Assembly (NCBI GenBank): GCA_963920635.1 | Contig: OY987303.1 | Coordinates: forward strand, 43,895,223 to 43,959,222 | Length of the DNA: 64,000 nt | From: Pseudeuparius sepicola | Lineage: Eukaryota > Arthropoda > Insecta > Coleoptera > Anthribidae | Reading direction: 5' to 3' | Part shown: one piece after another, positions 1 through 11,505 of the stretch | Numbering within the stretch: the first letter of the stretch is position 1 | How the letters are laid out: the number at the start of each line of letters is the position of its first letter | Translations under genes and position numbers: made by a program | Notes under the pieces: model-generated | The model's input: only the letters and a program-made list of their open reading frames with translations | What the model was told of the DNA's origin: nothing | The model's database searches: none

Positions 1-96
1 GATTATCGTGTAAGTTTTTTATCATTGGTTATCTTCTAGATCTAAATTTCTTGTAATACATTTAACGAAAGATCCTAAAGGATTGAGCAAGCCTCA

Positions 97-297
97 TTTA
101 TGTCTGGTTACATTTTGAATAGGATCTATTTGCTTTATTTGTAAATCGATCTGCTTTTCTAATGCAAACAAATGTGAAAATGAATTTTTGTTTTCGTCAC
201 CATAGTGTCCAGTTTTACCTTTTATGTCATTATTAAGCTTATACGCTACTTCATTTTTGATTTGTAAATATCTTGAATCTACTGGGGCTAAGTTGTA
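97..297 (-). pseudogene. Env/F-protein-like fusion glycoprotein remnant (endogenous retroelement)
   Basis: Reading the minus strand from 297 gives an open frame of 67 codons that stops at a TGA (complement of 94-96). It has the layout of the fusion-subunit junction of insect errantivirus Env and baculovirus F proteins: a charged helical stretch with repeated Leu/Ile, then a short basic cluster (RHK), then a hydrophobic Gly/Leu-rich segment. The stop falls exactly between the basic cluster and the hydrophobic segment, which continues in the same frame towards base 1. A stop also lies directly upstream, so only a fragment is visible and it cannot be functional. The family call rests on layout and spacing alone. 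The rest of any env gene would lie outside the window. Confidence 0.45.
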
Positions 298-2378
298 TAC
301 TTAAAGAAGGGGCCAGTGTCCAGGTCCAGGTTCATAACGCTAAGATGATGTTTTTCTTCATGGAAATCTTCTTTTTCTTAACCTACGAGTGCAGTAGGAA
401 AAACGAAGCTGTCTTCTTCCTGCGGTGACCAGGACGAATCCGTTCCTGGATTCCCCTGGTCTGCTAAGCCGTTTTGTAAGAGCCAAGTCCATACCTTTCG
501 GTTTCACACTGTTTTTAACCGAAGATACGGAACCGATTGCAAGTCGATATCAATTGATAAGTCGAAAAAAGCAACAGTGATCCGCACGACTGCGCCAGTT
601 ACGTGGGCAAGCGTAACAAATTTGTTTTTAAAAAAATATTTGTCGACAAGTTACAAAAGAGACTGACTACAATAGGACTTGGTTAGATATTTAGATGGAT
701 AAAGCTGCCTCCTCAGCATGTAGCTTTTTCTTTCCAGTAACCTGGCATATGTGTTCATGTAACTCTATTGGAAATGTCATTTCATTATTTTTTACATTAA
801 GTTGGTATTAAATGTTTACTATTTGTTTAAATTCATTCGAGTAGTTCATTAATATATGCCATTACTATTAATTTATAGTTATTGGTCCATAAATGTCGCT
901 CTCTGTTTAAAAAATAGTTTAATTCATTCAAACAACTGCCACTTTTTAAAAGAATTATTTAGAAATAAGTTATAAGTATGTGATTTCAACTCTTACAGAA
1001 AGTCGTTGAGTGTTCAGTTCATACTTTTATTAAAGAGATTTTCTTCCTCTTATACATTTTTAAAACGGCATTACAGTAACTATGTAAAATTTCCAAATAA
1101 TGTAAACTCCAACGCAACAAACAAAACTCACAGCCCGTGCAAACGCCCTTAAGGGAACCGCCATTACCTGAAGGGCGCTCGCTTCGCAGTTGTAATTCCA
1201 ATTATAACCACGCCGCGGTGGGATACTAAACCAACACGGCCCAAGTCTCAAGCTGGGAAAATCTAAACAATAAACAAAGACGTTATAATGGTGCGTATTG
1301 CTACAATGCAAATATCTCAATCCTTCCCTGAATAATTTGTAGGCGCCCTCAACCTCCTACCTCTTTTCATATACCTGTGCGGAGCAAATATGGGGGGCAA
1401 GGGGAACGTAAGTATGCACAGTGAGTTACTAAATAAAAGACCAAAACTAGTTTATCTCCTAGCAATGATATAGTATAATACCTACACGTTTTTTTCTGAA
1501 ATTCGCAGATGTAGATGCAGATAGCGATATACAAAAATGTCATTTCACATTTTATCATAAAACTTACATTAGAAGGGTGCATACGGCTCATCTTGCAAAC
1601 TTCACTCGCCTATGGTAAAAACCTGGCTATACTCAATATCATGATACCTGCGTCACAATGTATACAGGTTCATTTTAGTGCATTTTTAATATTTTATTAT
1701 TCTGTAACAAAAAGGTAGGTACTCTTGTTTCATAACGATAAAATCAACCGTTTGCATTGAAATTGACAAAACATGTTCCAAAACACCTGTTAACTCCAAC
1801 ATTTCGAAACATAAAATTTTCGCCTACCGCTTTCAAATGCTGACATTTTCAGCTTATTTTCCATCCCCCAAAGCACTGGAATGCCAAATTTCAGTTCAAC
1901 AGCTTGATTATTTTAGGAGATATTGCCATATTTCAATTTCAAAAAGAGAACTACAACGTATCTCTCTATCTCAGAAACTAAAAACTTTAGGGCCTATGTT
2001 TATATGAGCAACCTACCTGATAATGAGTTTTTCAACAAAATGTTTTCTACAAAGTTCTGATCAAAAAACCTGGGACACCCTGTATAAATCAAAAAACTCA
2101 AACTGAAAACAATGTTCATAAAAGTGCACGATCGTAGATTTTTTTGCAATCTGGTGCAGAAAATTCCCTGTTGATTAATGTCTAATAGCAACAGTAACTC
2201 GAAAGAAAATTTGTGACCGTCTAAATAGCAAAATGCTGTGTTACTGACACAATTTCGTGATATTTTTAATTTCAATTAAAATATAAGATACCACCCAAAA
2301 GAATTAGTTAGAACTACAGTTTAATAGTTTAAATTTTCCTATGGTAGTTTATCTGGATTGCATAAGTTTTAATATATA
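298..2378. other. No gene recognised; AT-rich intergenic DNA
   Basis: Only short chance frames occur on either strand. A CACCCTGTA motif near 2085 suggests the decayed end of one of the inverted-repeat elements that are common in this window. A more GC-rich patch at about 1130-1260 has no recognisable coding content. Confidence 0.6.
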
Positions 2379-3832
2379 CAGTGTCCTCCAAAAAGTTCGC
2401 ATCATAAAGGTGAAATTTTTAATTAACGTTTTATTTTGAAATTTAATTTTGGGGGTACCTTTTGCTTTAAAGAAGATGAAAAATGACCCACTCAAACGAG
2501 GTCAGGTGACTTTCGTTATCTGTCAAAAATGACATTTAAAAAATATGGTGCCAAAAATGGGTTTAGTTGTTAAAATATCAAAAAGTTTTACTTGAAAAAG
2601 TGTACCAAATTTGAAAGCTTTACTAAAATATTTAGTTTTTTTTGCCAATTTTTAATATTTATGATATTTCTGAAAATTTTAAAAACTAGAAAACTTCGTA
2701 AAAACTATTTTATATCACTAGCTTTATCATTTTATTAATTTTTTATTACTAATTACCGAAAGAAATAGGTATTTTTCAAAAGAAAATGATATTTACCCTT
2801 TAAAATTCAGTTATGTTTGTTGCAAAGTTGATGTATTCGAATATAACTTTCATTACTTTTTTTGTAACGTTGACTTCTTTTGTCAATTCTGTAATTAGGG
2901 TTCTCGAAAGCCCAGTGGCGACTATTCTGGCTAGATACGTGTCCGTTAGTACAAAACGTAGATTCGTCGGTGAAAAAGATAAATCTGTGAAATCAAAGGT
3001 TTTCAATGTAGTTTGCACCTACCCATAAACAAAACTCCAAACGCCTCTCTTCATCTCCAAGTTCAAGTGAATGCCTCAGCTTTGGCTTGAATGGATGAAC
3101 TTTGATTGCCTAAAAAATCCTTTGTGAACAACTTTTGCTTATATCCAGCCGGCATGCACGCTTCCTTAAAGATAATTTGGGATTTTCTGCAATTGACCCT
3201 ACAGCCAATAATGTAGATGTGTCATTTTCGTTGTACAACTTCTTAGTTTTTTTCACATCAGTTACCGAACCAGTGTCACATTTTTTAATTAGGTTTCTCA
3301 ATGCTTCCTTAGAGACCACAGTATTAAGAAATTTTGCATTGAAAAGATCAATATAGCATATTGATAAGATACCTCTCCAATTCCATAGCACTGTACTAAA
3401 TAAACACGTTCTTCTAAAACACGTTTTAGAATACCGCCCCGAAATCAAAAGACTGACAGACAAAATGTGACAGAGACAATTACTAAACAAGCTATCTTGA
3501 TTTAGCTGCATTAATCGCACAAAACCATTAGTATTATTCAAAGTAATAAAAATTTGGAATTTAAACTTGAAAATTTGTATTTAGGCTTTATTTTAGATAC
3601 TGAACAACTTTGTTTTATAGTTTTTTTTGTAAAGTAATAAATAAAGGTAGTTTTTTCTTGACGAATTTTCAGGTTTTCTTAATTTATTAACACCTTGTAC
3701 ATCAAATCAAAAATTTTAATATGGCAATTTTATTTTTTTGACAAGCAGAACTTTTTATAAACAGTGACTTTTTGTCGAAAAATAGATAATAAAGATTTTT
3801 TCCCCTCGTTAAGTCCATCCGGGGACACACTG
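2379..3832. mobile_element. Decayed Tc1/mariner-type DNA transposon
   Basis: The stretch is bounded by short inverted termini: CAGTGTCCTCC preceded by TA at 2377, and the complement of CAGTGTGTCC followed by TA at 3833. The TA flanks fit a Tc1/mariner target duplication. The minus strand between them carries a transposase remnant (3110-3541), which supports an element of about 1.45 kb. The termini match only over about 8-10 bases, so the exact ends are approximate. Confidence 0.5.
3110..3541 (-). pseudogene. Mariner-like transposase N-terminal fragment (HTH type)
   Basis: The minus-strand frame has the pattern of the paired helix-turn-helix N-terminus of insect mariner/IS630-related transposases. 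A 'LIKKCDTGSVTDVKK' block matches the usual 'LIKKFxxTGSVxD' linker. About 20 residues later, 'SIAENPKLSLRKRACRLDIS' matches the usual 'ENPxxSxRRxxxxLGIS' second helix-turn-helix. The frame then meets stops, and more minus-strand open fragments (to about 2800) have no recognisable DDE catalytic motif. The element is inactive. In cells such a protein would bind the element's inverted repeats and catalyse cut-and-paste. The family call is by motif recognition; the exact clade is uncertain. Confidence 0.6.
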
Positions 3833-3839
3833 TATACCA

Positions 3840-4560
3840 CAGAAACAATCTTGATTAATATTTTAGAAAAAAAAAATAAAAAAATTATATTTCAACTGTA
3901 AGTAAGGTTTTTCTATCGGTCAATTCAGGGAGAATTTACGTATACGAACACTAATAGTATTTCACCCGTTCATCAAACCCTTATCACACACGCCTATACC
4001 TCTAAGCCCTAAGACGGAGCGGCGCGGCCCTCGTCTTGGGGGCAGGTTTATCTTATGACAACAATCCCGCAATTATGTGGCGTCTAACGGTTGGCCAATT
4101 CGGGAGATATAAGGTGTATTCAGCCAGGGGGATGTTGTGCTTAGCGTGAGAATTTAACACGTACCTGCCCGCGTTGCGTGTCGTTATCTGTTTTCCTAGA
4201 CTGGGGGCGAGGAGCTCTGGCCGGCTCAACGGCTCCGTGAAATAATACACCCGTTCTGCTAGATAGTCGGAGGGTAGTTGTTGATCTTGAGACGATGCCG
4301 AGAAGGATCTTGTCTTAATATTGCCCCGAACAGTTCTCTGTCCTACTTGTCAAACAATAATAACGTGCTCCGGCAATTATTGTGCCTATGATGCTGTAAT
4401 CGAATCTGGAATCAAGCAGAAAAGTTACTAAGAAAGAGTAGTGTTTAATGCACCAGACTTTAACTTGAGTCTATGTAGTCTTATCCAGTGTACGAAAATT
4501 AATAATTATACGAGCTAAATAGGAATTTGATAACCTACCTCGTCCATATTCATTGTTATT
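3840..4560. other. No gene recognised; partly GC-rich unique-looking DNA
   Basis: The stretch 3980-4260 is richer in GC than its surroundings and has none of the repeat motifs seen elsewhere, so it may be original host sequence between insertions. Its only open frame (65 codons, minus strand) has no recognisable motif. Confidence 0.5.
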
Positions 4561-4568
4561 AATATATA

Positions 4569-5722
4569 CAGGGTGATTCAGTTTTAATCTGCAACACTTC
4601 AACAGGTGATAGAAAACCAAAAAATAACCGCACTTTCTTCTATAAACTATATCATTTTAAGGCCTTATAAAAAAGCTACAGGGTGTTAAAGTTGCAAGAA
4701 ATATGTGGAATTTATTGAATATTTTACAAACTAGTTTAGATATTTAAGTCATATTTGGTACACGTTATAACGGCATGGGTTAGCATAAAACCTGTTAATA
4801 TCAAACATCTTGAAAAACCAGTGGCGTAGAAATGGGTAATTAGTATAATTTATTTTAGAAAAAAATAGAACCACCTTGTATAGAAATAAAATGTATTCAA
4901 TTCAAAAAGCTCTCTTGGTAATTTTTCGTGTGTGTCATGGTTTCGTGGCAAATTTGATTTTTTGTATTATTTCAAGGTATTTCTGAAAAATTATCTGAAA
5001 AATTTGCTCTATAAGTAAGACTTAAAGTGGAAATAATGTGTTTGCTACCTGAAATAAAGTAACTTTTTCCAAAAAACTCACCTATTGAAGGCTATACTTT
5101 TGAAGATACATGGTCTAAAACATTTAAGGAAGATACAATTAATGTTACGCTCTGTATCTTGAAAAGTAAAACCTTGAATGGGTAAGTTTATTGGGAAAAG
5201 TTACTGTATTTAAAGTAAAAAGGACATTTTTTCCACTTTTAGTGTTACTTATGGAGAAAAGTTTTAAGTTAATTTTTCAGACGTATCCCGAAATAATACG
5301 AAAAAATCAAATTTGCTATGAAACCATTACACATATGAAAAAATGCTAAGAGAACGTTTTTGTTTACAATTAAAATTTACATAAGAAATTGAATACATTT
5401 TATTGCTATACAAGATGGTTATATATTTTTTTCTAAAATAAAGTATACTAATTACCCATTTCTACGCCACTGGTTGTTCAAGATGTTTGATATTAACAGG
5501 TTTTATGCTAACCCACGCCGTTATAACGTGTACCAAATATGACTTAAATATCTCATCTAGTTTGTAAAATATTCAATAAATTCCACATATTTCTTGCAAC
5601 TTTAACACCCTGTAACTTTTTTATAAGGCCTTAAAATGATATAGTTTATAGAAGAAAGTGCGGTTATTTTTTGGTTTTCTATCACCTGTTGAAGTGTTGC
5701 AGATTAAAACTGAATCACCCTG
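4569..5722. mobile_element. Foldback element 1 (CAGGGTGATTC termini)
   Basis: The left arm from 4569 (CAGGGTGATTCAGTTTTAAT) is repeated in inverted form up to 5722. The arms can be followed inward through most of the element to a loop near 5110-5155. TA dinucleotides flank both ends (4567-4568 and 5723-5724), as for Tc1/mariner MITEs. There is no coding capacity. Both arms contain an internal CCAGTGGCGTAG box (about 4812 and its complement at about 5461). Confidence 0.85.
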
Positions 5723-5726
5723 TATA

Positions 5727-6414
5727 CAGGGTGAGTCACATCTAAAGGCAGAGCTCGCTAAAATAAGCACATATGCTTAATAAACATTTGCTCAAAAACG
5801 CTTGGTTCTCCATATCCAGCGTGTTGAAAATTTTCCAAAAATAACATATTTTTTTAATTTCTTTTGAGCTCATTTATGAATTCCAACCAAATTTGGTACA
5901 CATTATGCATTGGATGGTTGCCATTTTATGCAATAATTTGACCCCGTTCAGATGACCAGAGGCGTAGATACAAATAGTAATTGTAAAAAAAAGTAGAACG
6001 GTCCTGTGCAAAACCAAAAATTTTGCCTTTTTTGGGTAGCCCATTCAATTTGGAACAAAAAGCGACTCTTGGTATTTTTTTATTTCTGGTACAGTTTCTT
6101 CGTAATTTCCGATTTTTTAAACTAGTGCCAAGGTGATTATGCTGGCATTTAAAATAAAATTATTTGTATCTACGCCGCTGCTTATCTGAACAGGGCCAAA
6201 TTATTGCACAAAATAACAACCCATAATATGTATCAAATTTTGTTGGAATTCCTAAACGGGCTCAAAAGAAATTAAAAAAATATTTGGAAAAGTTTCAACA
6301 CGCTGTATATGGAGAACCAAGCGTTTTTGATCTAATGTTTATTAAGCATTTGTGCTTATTTTAGCGAATTCTACCCTGTGTTTTCGGCTCTGCTTTTAGA
6401 TGTGACTCACCCTG
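5727..6414. mobile_element. Foldback element 2 (CAGGGTGAGTCAC termini), abutting element 1
   Basis: It starts at 5727 (CAGGGTGAGTCACATCTAAA) and ends with the inverted copy at 6414 before TA. The terminal seven bases equal those of element 1, but the arm sequences then differ, so this is a separate family member. Only the bases TATA separate the two elements. The arms carry AGAGGCGTAG (about 5960) and the inverted equivalent (about 6172). The right arm is shorter than the left, which implies an internal deletion. Confidence 0.85.
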
Positions 6415-9400
6415 TATATTCATAGCCGATAAGAGCGGCCTTTTCTAAATGGGGTTATTAAAGGCGAATTTTTGTGACACCAATTTCGGCCGCCGAGCGT
6501 TTTTGTCGAGTAGGGACGTCCTTTTTGTATAGGATAGGCGTATTTTTATAGCCTCGAAAATTTTCCCCGCTTAAATATGACGCGAAAGACGATGGTAAGT
6601 TTCGGTCCCCAATGTGTGCGGTAAAGAGGTAAATATGTTTTCGAGTGGTACAGTGGCCCGTGAAAACTGTCTCGGCCGAGAGTGAGGCGAAGAAGATCCT
6701 TAAATAGGGTCGAAGGGTGAGGGAAATCGCAATAGGAAGCAAGAGAAATCCGAAGAAGAGATTTAACACTTTTTCGGATTTTTAAGGATTTCGTCGGGCC
6801 GTAGTTACGTTATTTCGACTCGGGGCCACGAGATCGGAATTTTTAGAGCTTCCCCCATGTCTTCAGGTCAGGTTCGGATGCCTCCGGGGCCCCCGAAAAA
6901 TCGGGAAATGAAAAGAAAACACGCGATTTCCAAGTGTCGTTTCAGAGGATTTCCGTCGATTTCGCTGATTCTACAGCCGTCCCATTTCTCGTAAGAATAA
7001 AATCGAGATTGCGGAAATTTTCTCAGATATCGGATCTTCGAGGTTTCTTTCGGTACCGGAGGAAACTAAGAGAAACAATTAAGAGATCTACTACCCCCTA
7101 CGATTTGTAAAACGGCTCTATTCCAAGTTATCGAAAGACCTTTGCGAAGAAGATGGCCCATCGTGGGACGGGTTGTAAGATTAGTAACTAAAAGTTCGGC
7201 AACCTAACGGCACGAGTTTTTCCGGCAATACCATCTGGAGACTTTGACCGGCACCGTCGCAATAACAAGGCGCGCCAGCTGAAAGCGGAGGTGAGCCTAA
7301 GGCGCCAAATTCAAATTTCAAGATGTCAATTTGTTAAATTTGGTAAAAAAACATTTTAAAATGATTGTTTACATATATAGCTCATGGTTTTACAACACGG
7401 ATAAGAATCTACGAGAGTGAAAGTCACATTTTCAAGGGATTTTGGTGCATTTAGATATCTACAGGTAAAATTTTCGTAAATGCCAATTATTTCTTATTTG
7501 CCCGCCTAGATACACCTAAATTCGAATAAATAAAACCATAAAACTTATTGATTTCAAGGTGGTAACGTCTAATCACGTAAAATTATTAGGTATAACACTC
7601 TCCAACAGTCCACACCAAAACCCTGGAAAACTGTGTAGGAACAAAATCTCTTTTGATGGCCTTAACCCATTTCTCCCTTAAAATGGGGTCTTTATGGAGA
7701 AAAAAGCGGACACATTAGGACCGCCTTTGTAGTTTTCCTTGCACTTGGGAACGGATCACGTCCACGGCATGATTTAAATTAGTCCGAAACTATAGACACA
7801 ACCTAAAACCTATAAACTAAAATTGAACTTTAATCACTTTATTCTGAACCACTGCCCAACACACAACAAAGGTTCTTTAAAACAGGAAAATCGCCAGACA
7901 AGTAAACGTAAACAACTACAAAAAGCAACCTCCCCTGTGATGACGTAGTGACGTTTCGCGTCGCCAGCTGGCAAGCCTGCGACGGTGCCGCACTGGCGGT
8001 GTCGCGCGAGAGGTTAGATTATCCGTCAGTCGAGCCTTCGATGTTATGGCGGGAAGTCAAACCGCGACTTGAGGGTGCATACCAGATGTCGACATGCGGA
8101 TATTTTCGCCGGCCGAAGAACTAGGTACCTGTTGAATATCTGCGATTTCGAAATGGACGGATACGGGGGTGGCGATTTTCGAATACGCACGCCTGTTGAA
8201 TATCTGCACTTTCGAAGGGGATACGGGGTGGAGATTGACGTCTTCTTCGCCGCCGCCAAACACAAAGAGCGCGAACCCGCCGTCTCTTTCTGGAAAATGT
8301 GACGCGCGAGACGACCGGGAAACGTAATGTCGAGATTCTTTATTTAGGCGGCCGCAACTCCTCTGCTGCCGTTATAGACAGAGCATTGCCGTTTGTTTTG
8401 ATTATAAGCAGATTGGAAGAGGAGAAAAATGAACGACGAAATTTGTCCGTGGCTAGCTCGATTTTCTCACAACAACTGCTAATTTTGTGCTTTTAGAGAT
8501 AGAAGATTCGGGTTTCTTTTGTTGGTTCGCCCGAGAAAAATGATTGGGAAATGCGGAAAAGAAAATTCCATGGCCTGCTCTGTTTAGCCGGAAAACGCAA
8601 CTTTTTTATGCGTCCAGATAGAAAGACGGGACAAAGGGCGTCAGGTGCGGAAAGTCGAATGACTCTGCGCCAAAAAATTTTCTTTTATATAGCCTACCCC
8701 GATCCTTCGGAGGTGAATAACTTTGTCATTGGTGGAGATAGAGACTTGCGTTTTTTTTTTTGATCGGCCCCAAATGCCAAGAGGAAAATTATCGAAAAGA
8801 AAAATTTCCCACAGCACGCTCGGTTTTCCCAGAACAGACACAACTCTTTTGTTTGGCGAGATAAAAATTTCGCTTCTGTTGCTATGGAATATGTGCGGGA
8901 AAGAAAGCAAACCGACGTGAAAAAATTTTCCCCCGCCTACTTGGTTTTCGAGAAAAAACGTGCAACATTTTGGTTTTCAAAAATACTTGGTTCCTTCGGG
9001 GATGTAAAGGCCTCGCGAAAGTAAATAAAAGTTACATGGAACAATTATTTTCCAGCCTACTTAATTTTCAAGAAAAACCTTAATTAAATTTCCCGGACTT
9101 AGCTTGAGAGGTTTTTTCTCAGAACCCTCAGGTATTCAACACATTTACACTTTCAAAATGATGGCTAACCTACATTCAGGGTAGGTTCCTATGTCAGGGG
9201 TGTTTCCTGCAAAGGAAGTGATCGAGAGGTTAGGATTAGACGCCACTATGCGACTTGGGAAGGTGGACCTGGTGTCGATATAGGAATTTTTGCACTTTGG
9301 AACTGGACCATGGAGAGGTTAGAATTCACTTTCACGTTTCTCCCAAGCAAAAGAGCCTTTGAGGTTATAGACATTTCAAACTGCGAATGGGTACAGGGTT

Positions 9401-10834
9401 TCTCTTCCTGGAAAATGTGAAGGAATAAACAACGTGGAATTTTACGATATATCTCGGAGGTGTATAACTTTTTTATTGGTAGAGACAAAGACTTCGGGTT
9501 TTTTTCTACCCCAAATGCCGCGACAAAAATTTTTCTCATGACACGCACAGTTTTCCAAGAACAGATACAACTCTTTTGTTTAGCGAATTAAAAATTTCGT
9601 TTCTGTTAGAATGGAATATCTACGGGAAAGGAAGGAAACCGACGTGAACAAATTTTCCCCCGCCTACTTGGTTTTCGAGAAAATATGCGCAACTTTTTCA
9701 TTTTCGGAGATTGGAATAAACGGAAAATTGCACGCTCACTTTCTCGAATCACCCTGTATATTTTACTCGAAAAAAATTTTCCTTCACCTACTGCATTTTC
9801 GAGCAAGCGCGTGCAACTTTTTCGTTTTCAAAGGTAGAAACTTGGTTACTTAGGGGATGTAAAGGCCACGCGAAAGCAAATAAAATTTACTTGGAAAATT
9901 TTTTCCCAACCTAACTGATTTTCAAGAAAAACCATAAAACAGAAATCCCGGGACTTAGCCATTTTTTGAGAGGATTTTTTTTTTCAGAACCCTCAGGTAT
10001 ACAAGACTTACTTTTTCAAAATGATGGCTAACCTACATTCAGGTTAGGTTCTTATCTCAGGGGTGTTGCCTGCAAAGGAAATGATCGAGAGGTTAGGATT
10101 AGACGTCTCTATGCGACTTGGGAAGGCGTACCTGGTGTCGATATGAGAATTTTTGCACTTTGAAACTCGAAGCTTGGAGGTTAGAATTCGCCTTCACGTT
10201 ACTGCCAAGCAAAAGGGCATTTGAGGTTATAGAAATTTCAAGCTGCGAATGCGTACCGAGTGTCTCTTTCTGCAAAATGTGAAGGGCGAAACGACGTGGA
10301 ATTTTACGATACATTTCGGAGTTGAATAACTTTTTTATTGGTAGAGTTAAAGACTTCGGGGTTTTTTCTACCCCAAATGCCAAGGGTAGAAACTTGAAAC
10401 CATTTTTTTCCAGCCTACTTGATTTTCAAGAAAAATGTTAAAACAGATTTCCGGACTTGGCCCTTTTTTTTTGAGACGATTTGTTTTTCAGAACCCTCAG
10501 GTATACAAGACTTTTACACTTTCAAAATGATGGCTAACCTACATTTCAAACTGCGAAAGTGTACCGAGTGTATCTTTCTAGAAAATGTATTAGTAGATAT
10601 AGGGACTTCGGGTTTTTTGCTACCCCAAATGGCGAGGGGAAAAATATCGACAAATTTTTTTTTCATGCCATGCTCAGTTTTCCCAGAACAGATAAAACTC
10701 TTTTCTTCGGCGAATTAAAAATTTCGTTTCTATTGGGATGGAATGTGTACGGGAAAGGAAGGAAAGCGACGTGAAAAAATTTTCCATCGCCTACTTGGTT
10801 TTCGAGAAAAATACGCACAACTTTTTCATTTTTG
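6415..10834 (+). mobile_element. Composite repeat copy 1 (Helitron-like 5' non-coding region, truncated)
   Basis: From the CGATAAG...CTTTTCTAAATGGGG start it follows the same module order as the copies at 44.7 kb and 52.8 kb. First comes a head with GCGGTAAAGAGG and AGTGGCCCGTGAAAAC, then a block around 6930-7210, then two TGTTGAATATCTGC repeats (8130-8210). Last comes a long run of degenerate modules around CCTACTTGGTTTTCGAGAAA and CAGAACCCTCAGGTATACAA (9120, 9990, 10490). The open frames within it are not kept between copies, so I treat it as non-coding. It is interrupted by a DNA insertion (about 7250-7989) and runs directly into Helitron coding sequence at 10835. Confidence 0.75.
7250..7989. 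mobile_element. Non-autonomous DNA insertion within copy 1
   Basis: Copies 2 and 3 read straight through this point (…TTTTTCCTGCTGGC…GTGTCGCGCG), whereas copy 1 carries about 740-770 extra bases. The insert has inverted ends CGGCACCGTCGCA (from 7250) and the complement (to 7989), with a further shared GCCAGCTG inside each arm. No transposase is present. About 25 extra bases outside the left terminus blur the true boundary. Confidence 0.6.
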
Positions 10835-11136
10835 GATCAGCTGGTATCCGCGCAACTGCCCGATCCGAAAGACGAATTGGATCTGTATAACGCCGTGCGA
10901 AGACACATGATGCACGGCCCGTCCGTCCTGGCTCCCCGCACTCACCGTGTATGAAAGAGGGAAGATGCAGCAAGGGTTTCCCCAAGGCTTTCGCCGAGCA
11001 CAGCATTCTATTGGTGACAGGCCAAATAGTCTATAAACGCCCAGACGATGGTAGACAAGTGATGCACGCTAACAGACCCATATTACTCAACAACAAATAT
11101 GTGGTCCCACACAATTCTTACCTCTTGCTAAAGTAA
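10835..11136 (+). pseudogene. Helitron Rep/helicase fragment (Helitron_like_N domain)
   Basis: The stretch from 10835 encodes 'SAQLPDPKDELDLYNAVRRH', which matches the 'xELPDPxxdPxLyxxVxxxMxHGP' block of Helitron proteins. After a one-base frame change near 10940 it continues as 'SPCMKEGRCSKGFPKAF', the cysteine-containing 'SPCMxxGxCxKxFPK' block. It ends with 'NKYVVPHNSYLLLK', the 'NRxVVPYNPYLLxK' block just before the Rep nuclease. Length and order fit a piece of about 100 residues from the family. A TAA follows at once, and no Rep or helicase motifs come after it. It is fused to copy 1 with no gap, so it probably marks an internal deletion of a larger Helitron. No function is expected. Confidence 0.85.
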
Positions 11137-11149
11137 ATAGCTCCACATT

Positions 11150-11505
11150 CCAGTAGAATCATATACAGTGTGGTCATTTAAGTGTGCAACATAATATGGG
11201 ATTACAATAAAAATACAAATGTTCCCGAAAGTTGTGCAATTTCTATATTTTTTGACCTACCCTATATGCTGTTTAACTTGCAACCATTCTATGTGCACGA
11301 GTTACGTCTACGAAACCCGCTGACTCAACAGCAACCAGAAGCCGTCGCCGCATCAGCTCCTAAAAGTTATAAATCTTGTAAAAACATAATTTCTGTGTGA
11401 TTATTCTCTGTAACTTTGCCAAATAAAGTTGTTCTCTTGTCAAACCAAAAAAATACATTTTTTAAAAATTTGTTAACTCGCTCCCGTAAGTTAACTGGCG
11501 CAGTC
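11150..11505 (+). mobile_element. Possible LTR end with primer-binding site (Ty3/gypsy-like)
   Basis: An AATAAA at 11422-11427 is followed about 70 bases later by TTAACTGGCGCAGTC. TGGCGCAGTC (11496-11505) matches the start of the primer-binding site of insect gypsy-type elements primed by serine tRNA. This suggests the 3' part of an LTR and the start of the leader. No gag follows, so it would be a solo or truncated piece. A TACAGTGTGGTCATTTAAGTG motif at 11164 resembles the reverse complement of 60960-60985. Confidence 0.35.
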
